Shown here piece by piece: positions 20,259 to 31,389 of a stretch of 64,000 nt of DNA. Each line of letters opens with the position of its first letter. Position 1 is the stretch's first letter. The translations under genes were made by a program, and so were the position numbers. Under the pieces are notes generated by a model. That model worked only from the letters and a program-made list of their open reading frames with translations. It was not told where the DNA came from and made no database searches. This DNA is from Annona cherimola (taxonomy: Eukaryota; Streptophyta; Magnoliopsida; Magnoliales; Annonaceae), in assembly GCA_030490835.1 (NCBI GenBank), contig CM059971.1, positions 121,800,564 to 121,864,563 of the forward strand, written 5' to 3'.

Positions 20259-22847
20259 CTCCGACGTGTTCAGTTTTTAAAACATTTTATGCTTTAAACC
20301 AAAGTGATTTTTGACACAATAAATGAATGCCTGTTAATAAAGAGAATAAATGGCTTAATTTTTTTTAAAATTAAATTAAAAAAGGCATGCGCCAGGGTTG
20401 CAATCGATGCGAACCCTTTAAGATAATAACAAATCACGTACCATTTATAACTGTATACCTATTAACGAAGATAATAAATGATTTAGAGTTTCGGACTGGC
20501 CGGTTGGTTAAATTCAAGCTATACAAGTTCAATCGAGTCTAGTTACCGGTTCAACTTATTTAACCGGGTAAAACCGGTTAAACCAGGCAGCAAAACTGGT
20601 TTTGAAACTGTTGATTTTTTTTTTAATGGTAGAAACCATTGATTTAATCGGTTTTAGATAAAAATAAAACCTTAAGTTTCCCTCTCTAAACTTGTTTCTT
20701 CACGAAAACCTATTTTAGCTATGGCAGTTGGATTTTTCTCCCAATTCCATTTTCGGGCACAAACGGAGTAGCATGATTTTCTATTTTTTAAAATCCTAAG
20801 GAAGGGCTATGACACATGCAGCGTCGTGGTAATCCATCTACCAGGCGCAGCCGCAGGGCAACGTGATTTCCACATATGATGGCAGCAGTCTCCCCATCTT
20901 TCGTGGGAGTGTCTACGGAGAGATATATAAGAGTTGTTATTAGAAGCGTATTAGGATTTTATATGAAATTTGCAAGAATATTTCACAATTTGATCGTAAT
21001 ATCAGTTGAGTTAAGATGATTGTAAAATACCCATAAAAAATAATCCTAAAAAAAAGAAAGGAAAAACTCTTCATTAGGAAGTTGAAGGGCATTCTCCTTT
21101 CCCTCCCTCAAGCCTGAGATGAAGCTGAAGTGTAACCATATCTGAACTTAGTAAATTTTATAGTTCGGCTAGGAACTGGACTTGAAGCTTACAAACACAA
21201 GCGGGATAAGGTGCTGCCCGTCTTTGAATGGATGCTCATGCTCCATTGTATACATCATCAATGACAGTCACAGTGCACCGTATCTGAGATACAGTCCGCT
21301 GCAAGATAAACTTCACACGTATTAAAATATAATCATATATAATACGATTATTTTCCATATAAAAATTATATCTTAGACAATTTACATGTTTAAAGTGTAA
21401 TTTTAAATTAAATATTTACATAAATTTATTTCTACCATTTTAACATAAAACATATACACATATTTGGTTTAAATGAAAATTCATATGTAACTAAACTAAA
21501 AGATTTTAAATACAATTAGTTTAATAAATATTTAATTTCATGATTGAGTAAGCTCATTCGAAACAAACTCTACTGTAAGTATGATGGACTCCCATGCACT
21601 TTAATATTTTCCACTTTAGCCACGAGGGTGCTAACTCATGTTGGCTCATTGTTGATTGGTCATGAATTTGACTATTTACTTTCCCATTTACGTGGTATAA
21701 GAGTTTTTTCGTTTCTTTCCTTGGTGGAAATATTTGCAGTTTTTTCCTTGTGTAGGGTGTTATTGAAAATTTTTTCTCTATTATGTGGGGGTTATGAATA
21801 TGTTTGAATATAATATGAGTTGTTGTATGTATATAAATACCTATTAAAAAAATATTTTTCAATTTTAATTAATGTATCACTAGCTTTTAATTAGCTACTT
21901 TGTTTAATTACTCTTTGATTTTGATTTAGAAAAAGTAGTGATCCCGTGAGCCTAGGTGAAGTAGCCCATCATTTAGCCCGCTACGCCCTCAACCATGCAA
22001 TCTTGCGGGTTATTTTCTAGTAATTGGACTCGCATAGGCGAGAAAAAGAGCAAAGACATCAATGAGGAAGAGACTGTTTTGTTAAAAATTCCACAATGAA
22101 TGATGTCCCATCTACGCCCTCTCTCTCTCTCCCTTCCTAAATATTTTCCGAAGCTTACTGATCTCTCCACTCTTCCTTTCTCTCGCCCCCTCGAGTCGTG
22201 TCGATTTGTTAGAGAAGGTCTCACCGCACAGATTCTTCACTGGCACCGATCTCTCCATGATGGTGAAAAACAACACCACCCAATCTCTCCCTAAATCAAC
22301 AAAAGTAGCAAGCCCTTCTCCTCTACACCCACATGCTCCACCTTTTCATCTTTCAATCTTTTTCCCTTTCCTTCTTGACAATCGTCTCATAAATTTTTTT
22401 TGGGTAGATGGTTTCATTGGTACAGTGAGAAGAAATCATTAACTTGTAACCAGTTTGCTAGTGAATCTCATTGTCATGTATGTAAGATTTGGGAATATAA
22501 GAATTTACAAAAATTTGTTGAGAGGATGCAGGGATACACAAGAAGGATACTGTTTTGACTTGGTTTTTGTGTAAAGTTTTATTTGTAATAGTTATAGCTT
22601 ATTTATAATGTTGTAACTTTCTACGTAAATTTTAGACCTAGTTTGTAACAGGGTCATCTACACTCTGATTGATATTCTACTATGAAATTTGAGGACTAAG
22701 AGAGCTCTTTCTCGAAGTGAGAGAGATATATGAGGGGTTATGGATGGTCATAGTGAGAGTGAGAAAGAATGAGAAGGGTTGTGGTGGTCAGGCTGAGAGA
22801 GTAAGAGATGAGAAGGCTATCAGTCGAAGAGACTAAGAGATGAGAAG
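20259..22847. other. Intergenic stretch; one ACCGGTT-rich patch, no gene supported
   Basis: At 20490-20610 there are about six ACCGGTT, CCGGTTGG or AACCGGG motifs like the hAT subterminal clusters, without a visible partner end. CT-rich sequence at 22100-22200 and 22300-22370 resembles a leader but is not followed by a recognisable coding frame. Before the LTR a unit of about 32 bp (GAGATGAGAAGGCTATCAGT and onward) is tandemly duplicated. Confidence 0.4.
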
Positions 22848-22852
22848 GCTAT

Positions 22853-23984
22853 TGTAGACACCTCTCCTTAAGCACAAAAATAAAAGAAACATGTGTATGG
22901 GCTAAAATTCAAGCCCAAAAACAAAACAATTGACAATGAGCCTTAAAACCACAGCCCATTCAGAACAAGTCCAAAACAAAGATGACCAAGCCAGGCCTAC
23001 CACCAGACGGGTCTATCCAGCCTCGGCCCACAGGAGCAACGCTCCACCAAGCTACCAGAATGGACTCTACAACAGCAGCTCACCAGACACAGAATGGGCT
23101 CTACATCCAGCTCACCAAACATAGCAACTGGGCTCTACAATAGCAGCTCAACAGATCCAGCCTCAGCCCACAAAAGTGGGCTCTTCTACAACAATCCATC
23201 AGGCCTCAGCAATGGCCCACTTGGAGCAATGGGCTCCAACCAGATCCAGGTTCAACCACAACGCCCATCCACGGCCCAAAGCCTACAAGGCCTACTCCAC
23301 ATCTATAAAAGGGGAGCCAAGCTCTCACTTCCCACACACATGAGGAGGCATTTCCAAGGGGGAGGACGAGAGTTTGCAGCAAAATTCCGGTGCCCCGGCT
23401 TCTCCTCTCCTCTCCAGCTTTCCCCCTTTCCTTCTCTCCCTCCTTTCTCAGATCTTTTTATTTTTTCCTTTTCACGCCCATGTAAATCACCCCGGTTTGA
23501 CAGATTTTGTCATATCTGTTTTAATTCGATGGCCGGAACCAAAACTCTGTATGATCGGTGTCTTTATTCATTGAAAACAGGGACTGATCTCCCTTTTAAA
23601 AATCAGTGGCGAGTCCATTTTTTTATTTTGTGTTACCGCGCTTGTTCAAATCAGTGCTTCGGCAAGGCAGGCGCGCACAGATATGCAAATTCTAGAATGA
23701 TACGCTGCCGTTGTGCTGCCGAATCCGTGGCTCAATCCGTGCATAAACATGCCCCGTCTTAGCTGATATGCCGTCGAATCCCCAAAAGGACACTCATATG
23801 CCAATGTTATCTAAAAATCGTCAATACTAACACGTTTTACTCCATGAGAATATAGGAAAACCAAGCCCATGCCGCTGCTTCAAAAGCATTGAAGAACCGG
23901 CTCAAACCCATCCGACACAATCTAGATCTCCAAGGCTAGAAAAAACAATCTGAGCTCATCGCAGCGCTCGCGGTGGGTGCTACA
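22853..23984 (+). mobile_element. Solo LTR of an LTR retrotransposon, 1132 bp
   Basis: It begins TGTAGACACC and ends GGGTGCTACA (TG...CA with short inverted ends). GCTAT is directly duplicated on both sides (22848-22852, 23985-23989), the 5-bp duplication of LTR element integration. No second LTR, primer-binding site or internal gag-pol sequence adjoins it, so it is a solo LTR left by recombination between two LTRs. The open frames inside it are not genes. Confidence 0.88.
23304..23310 (+). promoter_or_regulatory. Probable LTR TATA box
   Basis: TATAAAA followed by GGGGAGCC, in the middle of the solo LTR, where the U3/R promoter of such elements lies. Confidence 0.6.
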
Positions 23985-24326
23985 GCTATCAGTCGAAGAG
24001 ACTTGAGTAGCATTGGCTAGAGGGACAAAGCTGTGATAGTAAAGCCACAGGCGTAGTGACTAAATTGTAAAATTTATGACTGGCTAAGTAGTGTAAACCG
24101 GTTTCAACCAAAGCGGGCACTCCTCCATTTTGAGTGCTGATTTTGTTTTTGATGGCGTTCATTAATTGGTATTTTGTTTTCAAAATTAAAAAATACACAT
24201 GATAGGGCCGCACAGATCATAACCATTCAACTCACACCACGAATGTGCCATGCGGCTTACCAGTCAGCGTTGCGTAGTGTGACGTGCACAAGAATTTATC
24301 CAGAGACCAGGTAGGTTGCCGTTGCC

Positions 24327-26092
24327 GGGTTTTTTGCATTTGAACCCTCTAATTTTGAATATTTACTTTTCAAATCTCGAAGTTCACATATTTACTTTTT
24401 AAGCCTTCTAAGTTTTATTCTTTTGCTTTTTCAACCCTGCCATTTAATTAAGCACATGAAATGATGGAATCTATCTTATCAATGTCAGTGCATGGTTTAA
24501 AATCACTAAAATGCCCTTCGCTTGAGTATTTAAGCTATTAAGCTACGACATTTCCACAGGATACATAGCTGCTAAGTGGGTGATCATTATAAGAATCCAA
24601 GTTATTTTTGCTATTGCCACTTGAAGATGATATGAGATCGGTGCTATCCCCCATTTTTAAGCTTATGTTCAGAATAATTATTTTCTTTTTATTTTTTGAT
24701 TTATCTGAAACTAATGCAAAGCGCATTTTAAAAAATCTGCGCTCCGTTCTTCTTTTCTATTTTTTATAAAAATTCTGACGTCCTTGTCGAATCTGTCTTT
24801 TGGAGAATCTCTTTTTAAAATTTGTCCTTTCTCTAAAAGTATTGTCTCTGTTTTTTTAATCCTCTCGTGTATTTTTTAAAATATATAGGGTCAATCAAAA
24901 ATAATTTCTTGAATAGACGAATTCATGAAAAATTGATCGAAATCGATTTCTTTTGGTTGATGGATTAATAAAAAAAAAATCACATAAATATTTTATTTAC
25001 TGGAAGTTAATTATTCATATTCATTTAGAAGAAAACATCCATATAATAATTTAGAAAAAAGAAAAAAGTGATACCAACAAAAATAGGATAACAAGGAGGG
25101 AGGTTGTAGCTAAATACATTTCATGGAGTAAAATAGAGGTGCACACCCAGATTCGGACCCATTTTGGCCTTATATACTCAGTTTGAAGTTGAACCACAAT
25201 ACTAAACTCGAGACTATTAATTTTGGTCTAAGTTAGAGTGAGCTATGATTGATTTGAATCAGGTTTAAAAAATAAAATTGTTTTTAATTAATTCATAAAA
25301 ATATAAATTTAAAATAATTATACGGAGAATGTAATAGATTTAAAAATAATTATATGTAGAACATTTCTATAATAAATTTTAAAATAATTATATGGTGAAC
25401 ATTTATCCAATAAATTTTAAAATAATTATATGGATAATGTTTTTGCAATAAATTTAAAAATAATTATATAGAGAACATTTTTACAATAAATTTATAAATA
25501 ATTATATGGAGAACATTTATACAATAAATTTTAAAACGTAAATTTTAAAATAATTATATGGAGAATATTTTGCATTAAAATTTAGAATAATTATATGGAT
25601 AACATTTATGCAATAAATTTAAAATGTAAAATTGAAACTAATTATATGAAGACTGTTTCTATAATAAATTTTAAAATGAAAAATTTAAAATAATTATATA
25701 GATAATTCATATACTTGCGAAAATTTATTACCTGGTAAATTATCACTATCTTGCATTTAAAGTAGATACTATTGATTAAATGCAATGCCCCAAATCTAGG
25801 ACAGAGGAAGAATAGCGGAAGCTATGGAACTAATTCAACCAAGTGTATTATAATATTTTCTAATGCTTGAGATGAACATTCGTATGATTTTCATTCTTAG
25901 GTGATGGGTTGGTGGAAGGGAATTTTGGTATTTTTCGGTGCTTGAGATGGACATTACATGCAATCTAATGTTGGAAACTTATAGGGCTGAAAAAACAAAA
26001 AAAATGAAACTTAAAGGGTTTATAAAATAAATACATAAACTTTAACGTTTAAAAAGATATGCAAACTTGGAGGGCCCAAATGCAAAAAACCC
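24327..26092. mobile_element. Mutator-like element (non-coding), 1766 bp, inserted next to the eL32 copy 1 promoter
   Basis: The ends GGGTTTTTTGCATTTGAACC (24327) and GGCCCAAATGCAAAAAACCC (26092) are inverted, with related sequence for about 100 bp inward. Flanks GTAGGTTGCC (24311-24320) and GTAGATGCC (26093-26101) look like a slightly diverged 9-10 bp target duplication; six extra bases, GTTGCC, lie before the left end. The equivalent place in eL32 copy 2 (ATAGATTGCA, about 32162) has no insertion. The interior is AT-rich, lacks a transposase and contains a minisatellite. Confidence 0.8.
25312..25708 (+). repeat. Minisatellite, about ten units of roughly 40 bp
   Basis: The consensus reads about AATAATTATATGGAGAACAT then TTATACAATAAATTTTAAA. 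Units vary by substitutions, and some carry an inserted AATGTAAAATT-like spacer. It lies inside the Mutator-like element. Confidence 0.85.
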
Positions 26093-26103
26093 GTAGATGC
26101 CTG

Positions 26104-26110
26104 TATAAAA
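26104..26110 (+). promoter_or_regulatory. TATA box of eL32 copy 1
   Basis: TATAAAA, about 76 bp upstream of the ATG and only 12 bp from the end of the Mutator-like element. Copy 2 has TTGTAAAACC at the same place, so the canonical TATA is present only in copy 1 and, as TTATAAAACC, in the inverted fragment near 30800. Confidence 0.6.
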
Positions 26111-26141
26111 CCAAACCTCTCAACGCCGCAACGGGCTTTCT

Positions 26142-26156
26142 CTAGGGTTAGGGTTT
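26142..26156 (+). promoter_or_regulatory. Telo-box of eL32 copy 1
   Basis: CTAGGGTTAGGGTTT in the leader, the AAACCCTAA-type element common in plant ribosomal protein promoters and leaders. Conserved in copy 2 at 32211-32225. Confidence 0.75.
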
Positions 26157-26179
26157 CTGGGCTGTATAGGAGTAGAGAA

Positions 26180-28456
26180 ATGGCGGTTCCTCTGCTGACG
26201 AAGAAGATCGTGAAGAAGCGCGTGAAGAAGTTCAAAAGGCCACAGAGCGACCGTAAGATCTCAGTCAAGGTATTATCGTCTCTCCATCTCATTCGCTACT
26301 GTATTATAATGCTTCTATTACGTTAAATCTTTGAACGGATATTCATGAAATAGCATCGGTTTCAGGTGCTGAAGTCGCTCGAATTTGTAGTTTCTTCGTT
26401 AATATTTTTAACTTGGGGTTTCGTATTCTGAAGCTGAGCTGAATTATTGTTAGATTTGTGGGTTTGTCTTTGCTACTCACTAAGACTTAATTTCGTGACC
26501 AAGATAAATCATTCATGAATCCCTGATCTTCGAGCTCGTGATTTTTGGCATGATTAGTTGACACAAGATCTCTGAACAAAAAAGAGACTACTGCTGGATG
26601 ATCCATTCCCGTTGATTGACATGGATTTTTCAGGCGATATAACACAGCGATTATCTGTGTTGGAGATGGTTAGCAAAAATAGAAAAATATGAAAAAAGGC
26701 ATTATGTCTGGATATATAAAGGCACTTAACCCGCTTGCCTACCTCCTTGGAATCTCTAGAACGTAAGGAGAAAAATATTAAGGTATGAGCCTTCCTCCAT
26801 ATACAGAAAGTTCATTTGTCGCTGGTGAGACAACGAGCAGGCACTTCAAAAGTATATTTTACCTAATGGCTTCCGTTGTAAAGGTCCTACACAGAAAGGG
26901 AGCTTGCGAAGAGTTCATTCTGTTAAGGTTTGTTCCAAACAGAGCATCTCGGGGATGAAACATGCATTGGGCATTATTCGATGTAGCATCTGGGGGATGA
27001 AACATGCATTGGGCATGGAACTGATTCTTCTGAATAGAGTTCAGTGTCGTTGTGACTTGTGTGGAGGCTGGAGCTCCAACTGAAAGAAAATGTAAACTTT
27101 CCTTGCACAGAGTTCCTTTTCTACTCAAGCTGTTTCTGGTGAACTTAAATGACTTGTTCACCATCAAATCTTTGCCTCGAATGTGATAAACCTTATTATT
27201 GAGAAAGGGACGATGTATCTGGATTGCTTGTCTTGACTTTTCCTTTTTTTTTTTTTTTCTTTTTTAAATTCATGCCTAGTGTAATTTTCATTCTTCTCAG
27301 TAAATTGTTTAAAATGCATATAAATTCTCATCTTATCTTATAGCATATAAATTTTTTTTGACTTCTGTGGATGATTATCGCCTATGCACCTTAAATTACT
27401 GATGGTTAGTGGTGGAAAAGCGTGTGTCCTATTTCTGCGAGGGGCCACAGTTGAAAGAGCAGAGGTTGACCTTCTTAGGAGGGTATTACCTGCACTTAAA
27501 GTGTCGTTAGGTTTGTTATGTACCCCAATATAGTATTTTCTCCATATTGAGCTTCTATCCAATATATCAGTGCTTTGCTTAAGAACAAGCTTCTGCAGAT
27601 ACTCTGCAAATACAACATGATTTCCATTAGCAAATTTATCTTCTTATTGATTTAATACAATCTGCAAATTGTACTGTTGCAGCCAAATTGGCGTAGACCC
27701 AAGGGTATTGACTCTCGTGTGAGAAGGAAGTTTAAAGGATGCACGCTGATGCCAAATATTGGTTATGGTTCTGATAAGAAGACCCGCCATTACCTTCCTA
27801 ACAAGTTCAAGAAGTTCGTGGTGCACAATGTCAGCGAGCTTGAATTATTGATGATGCATAACAGGTGCAATTTCTTCTGATTATTTTTTATTGTTTTTTT
27901 TTTTTTAAAAAATAAAAAATTCAGTAGTGCGTCCATCATTTAAAATTGGAAATTACACAGTCATCCCAAACATGGAGCTGGAGACTTGGAGCTCATATTT
28001 AACAGGCTTTTCCATTGGTGGTTTACTTTAGGACAGACATTGTCTCTTGAAACCTTTCCATTCTCACGATATGGGAAAGTTCTAGCTTTTGATTCTTATC
28101 TTCTTTTGATGAACCGTGAATAACTTGTTTCTTTGTGTATGGTCTCTTTTGAGCCAAGCCAAAAATTACCAAAATGACCCATTGGTATGAGGGAGACGCA
28201 TAAGAACCCAATGGACATCATTGAATTGAGGAACTGGGTTTTAGGCTTTTAGCATTAAATAGTAGAAAAATGGTATTTGCCACCATACAATGCACTGATG
28301 TCACATGTCATGTAAATGAAATTCAGGACTTACTGTGCCGAGATTGCTCACAACGTGTCCACAAGGAAGAGGAAAGCAATTGTGGAGAGAGCTGCCCAAC
28401 TAGATATAGTTGTTACAAACAAGCTTGCTAGGCTGCGCAGCCAAGAGGAAGAATGA
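26180..28456 (+). CDS. RPL32: 60S ribosomal protein eL32, copy 1, three exons, 133 aa
   Basis: Exons 26180-26269, 27683-27864 and 28327-28456 (90+182+130 nt, phases 0 and 2, GT-AG) give 133 residues, the normal plant length. It starts [18 protein letters not shown]; exon 2 has the hallmark [18 protein letters not shown] and [18 protein letters not shown]; exon 3 ends [10 protein letters not shown]. The protein is a structural component of the large cytosolic ribosomal subunit. The start is the first ATG after a telo-box leader. Intron 1 is long (1413 bp). The donor of intron 2 is AACAG|GTGCAA. The promoter upstream of the TATA box has been separated by the 1.77-kb Mutator-like insertion, so expression may differ from copy 2. 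No coding damage. Confidence 0.95.
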
Positions 28457-28717
28457 GGAGCAGCAGCAGCAGCATCGGCATCTCTTCATATCTGAAAACA
28501 ATGTTATGCTTTTTGAGTCAGTTTTAGTCTGGAAATCTTAGCATTGAAGTGTTCCTTACCTTTAAGAGCAAATTTTTCTTTTTTCCCTGAGAATACTTAT
28601 AAATTTCTGTTGTTACGAGGTGTAGTTGATTCCTTGGGACTGAATGCTATCAGATTTTGTTTTCGTATGAATGGTTTTTTTGTCCTACTGTCCAAGTTTG
28701 CAGTTCATGTTAATTAA

Positions 28718-29129
28718 GGAGTCTTGATTATATACATCAAGATATATTTGAAGATAAAATACAATATTCAATTTTTTATAATTAGTTATAGTTTTTTTGA
28801 ATTTTTCTTCATAAATATGTTTAACTAAGTGTATTAAATCTATATAAAAAGTTTTGCCATTTTATAATAATTTTACATATTTATTTTTTATTTTTAAAAT
28901 CAAGTTTTTTATGAGGTAGAAAATGACTTAAATACTCTTGAAATTGATGTTTTAAAAAAATAAAAATAAAAATGTAATAGTATTATAAAATGCCAAGAAA
29001 GTTTGCATGCAGATTGAATAGGGAAAACATATTTATGAAGAAAAAAATAAAAAAAATATAACTGGTTGTAAAAATATATGAATGTTGTATTTTAATTTGA
29101 AATGTATCATAATGATATAATCACACACC
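28718..29129. mobile_element. MITE, 412 bp, with 9-bp target duplication
   Basis: Left end GGAGTCTTGATTATATACAT and the reverse complement of the right end GGTGTGTGATTATATCATTA are related over about 75 bp. GTTAATTAA flanks both sides (28709-28717, 29130-29138). The matching position in unit 2 (about 34895) is empty, so it inserted after the duplication or is allelic to it. Mutator-like by duplication length. Confidence 0.85.
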
Positions 29130-29593
29130 GTTAATTAATGCAGTGAAGCTTATGTTGCATGTGTGGAATAAATTATGTATGTTAATTCTATTTGGTTTTT
29201 GGCAGAACCTTGATGACAGCTATATATACGATCCAAAATATGTGTAGCAGTGTATTGTATACTGCTAAATGATCTTGCGAGTCTGATCGGAAAAGATGGG
29301 TGCTCGTGTGTATTTTAGATATATTTTGTTGGGGCATAATTCAGTGCACCGTGGACCTCGAAACTAGAGCGCACGCGGTTACATAGCATTTTTTATTTTT
29401 GTAAAAGTTTTTGACAGTAATATATGGGCCCAAGCATGATACATATGTAATTTGAAAATCAAAATTTCTTGGCCTGTTCATGCAACGCATATGTGATTCC
29501 TCTCATACCCATCACATTACACAGATTCTTCGTACTCATAAAGTTTGCATATTATTCCTTTCTTAAACCAGCCTTCGGCTAAAATTGAAATGT

Positions 29594-29772
29594 CTAAGAT
29601 GTCTTACTGCCTTCTTCTTTCCTTAGCCCCCGCCCGCCGCCGCCGCCGCCGCCGCTTAGCAGCTTAGCCACACAATCGGTTCCCGAGCTGCTCACACTGC
29701 TGAAATCTTCTTTCGGTCGAGAAAAATACGCATCCCACGCTGCCGCACTATCTGTTCCGGTGTAACGCAATA
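29594..29772 (-). pseudogene. Damaged duplicate of an unrecognised terminal exon
   Basis: The minus-strand frame (TDSAAAWDAYFSRPKEDFSS ... AKLLSGGGGGGGG ... TS stop) is homologous to 35457-35288. A glycine run encoded by the (GCC)n repeat replaces SSGKGKKK, and the pyrimidine tract plus acceptor present in unit 2 are missing. The product family is not recognised. Confidence 0.45.
29627..29656 (+). repeat. (GCC)n microsatellite
   Basis: About eight CCG/GCC units (CCCGCCGCCGCCGCC); unit 2 has only GCCGCTGCTT here, so it expanded in unit 1. Confidence 0.9.
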
Positions 29773-29939
29773 ATTCCTTATGTAGTCCTGCATTTTCAAT
29801 AATTTCCCACTAAGTTCATATATTTGCTTCAAAATTCCTCACATACTCAAGCCGTTAGTAAAAGAATTTCAACTGACAATATGTGCAGGGTCAAATGATT
29901 AATTTACCCTTAAATGTTTGGAACATGATTTCATGCGTT

Positions 29940-30255
29940 TCAGTGCATTTGGGTGTATGCAACTTATTTTTTTATGTTTTTGAAATTTGTCTACATTACT
30001 ATTAATCTAAGTTTATTTAACATGTATATCAATTTTTACTATTTTTTGAGATTTTTAAATTTTTTTGAATTTTTTAAAATCAGCAACCGTTCGAAAAATT
30101 TTAAAATCTCTAAAAAGGTAAAATTTGATATACGTGTTAAGTATACTCAGATTAGAATAATAGTTGTGTAAAAAATTTTCAAAAAAAAATAAAAAATGAG
30201 TATTTGCATCCGGGTGCACCGAGCTAAGTACACTGAAGTGCATATAGGGAGCTGA
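29940..30255. mobile_element. Long-arm foldback MITE, family B
   Basis: Arms with the core AAGTTTATTTAACATGTATA...TTTTTACTATTTTTTGAG and its inverse; outer ends hold GTGCATTTGGGTGTA and CCGGGTGCACCGAGCTAAGT. Same core as family A but different termini. Confidence 0.7.
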
Positions 30256-30261
30256 TCTCAT

Positions 30262-30630
30262 ACACCCAAGTGCATTTAGCTTTGGCACACCCGATTGCAA
30301 ATACTCATTTTTTATTTTTATTTAAAATTTTTTTACTCAACTATTAGTCTAATCTAAGTATATTTAATATGTGTATCAATTTTTACCATTTTTAGAAATT
30401 TTTAAATATTTTCTTAGATTTTTTTAAAATTAGTAGCATTTTTAGTCATTTTGAATTACTAAAATGCCACTAATTTTAAAAAAATAAAAAATATGTAAAA
30501 ACTTTCAAAAATGGTAAAACTAATACACATGTTAAATACATTTAGATTAATAGTTAAGTAAAAAAATTTTAAAAATAAGTTAAATGCACCTGGGTACACC
30601 AAACCTAAGCACTCATAGGTGCATAGGATT
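30262..30630. mobile_element. Long-arm foldback MITE, family B
   Basis: CACCCAAGTGCATTTAGCTT (left) is inverted relative to GTTAAATGCACCTGGGTACA (right). The centre has an ATTTTTAGTCATTTTGAATT hairpin. It adjoins the previous foldback directly. Confidence 0.7.
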
Positions 30631-30796
30631 GGAATCCAATGTTTACCCTCCTACGCTATTTCTCAACTCTCATACAATACAAGAGATTTCGTTAACGTCT
30701 ACATTCATAAGAATAATTTTTACCATAGTCTGTCTTACCTTACTTCTACCTAAAAATTCTTAACTTTGGAAAGAGGCCACTTTGCTATGAGTAGTT

Positions 30797-31389
30797 TGGT
30801 TTTATAAAGGCAAACTACCTATGCTCTAGATAAATATTTTAGATATTTTACATTTTAAACCTTTTAACTTTGCCTATTTGCATTTTAAATCTTGAAGTTT
30901 GGCTGTTTGCATTTTAAACCCTGAAACTTTGGTTTATTTGTATTTTAAACTCTGACCCATAATGATATTAAAAACTACCTTTTAATTTATGCAAAATAAC
31001 GTGAATACCTTTCCAATATTTTTTTAAAAAACACTCAAATTTGTATTAAAGGTGAAGATGTTGTTGGAGCATCTAATAATAAAACAAAGTAGGCTTAATA
31101 GTCAAGTTTAAAATGTAAAAAAAATTAAATATTGAAAGGTATTTATTTCATTTTGCATGGATTAACGGTAGTTTTTAACATCGTTATGAGTTAGAGTTTA
31201 AATTGCAAAAAAACCAATGTTTTTAGGATTAAAAATGCAAAAAATGCAAAAAACCTGACAAATTCCATATAAAACATTGTGCGTGCAATCTAGTAAGAAG
31301 GGCGACATGTCTTTGGTGTTAGTTGAATGTTCATCAACTTTGTGGCCCAATCACCTATTTTTTTATTTACTTATTAATCAATGCCATCA
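30797..31389 (-). repeat. Inverted third copy of the eL32 upstream region (promoter fragment)
   Basis: Read on the minus strand, 31389-31264 matches the start of both duplication units (TTTTGATGGCATTGATTAAT, CCACAAAGTTGATGAACATT, CATTCAACTAACACCAA, GCACAATGTTTTATA). Then comes a Mutator-type insert, then GGTAGTTTGCCTTTATAAAA and CCAAACTACTC at about 30830-30797, resembling the TATA region of copy 1 (GTATAAAACCAAACCTCTC). No eL32 coding sequence follows. This is a broken, inverted promoter piece. Confidence 0.6.
30838..31258. mobile_element. Mutator-type element remnant in the inverted promoter fragment
   Basis: The right side ends ATGCAAAAAATGCAAAAAACC; the left side has TATTTGCATTTTAAATCTTG and TTTGCATTTTAAACCCTGAA, matching the terminal style of the elements at 1, 24327 and 37355. 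Ends are approximate. Confidence 0.55.

Larger units (their letters stand above)
24147..29918 (+). repeat. Direct duplication unit 1 (contains eL32 copy 1)
   Basis: From TTTTTGATGGCGTTCATTAA at 24147 to about TAATTTACCC at 29918, the sequence aligns in order with 31998-35650, apart from insertions here (24327-26092 and 28718-29129) and small gaps. Without those two insertions the unit is about 3.6 kb. Introns have diverged visibly while exons are nearly identical. Confidence 0.85.

Noticed and set aside
21690..21720. Primer-binding site of an LTR element (ACGTGGTATAAGAG)
   Set aside because: It only partly resembles TGGTATCAGAG, and no LTR end or partner LTR adjoins it.
23094..23762. 222-aa frame as a gene
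   Set aside because: It lies wholly inside the solo LTR, is Ser/Pro rich without a domain, and crosses the LTR TATA region.
25312..25708. CRISPR-like array
   Set aside because: Units are directly adjacent, degenerate tandem repeats without unique spacers, in a plant transposon.
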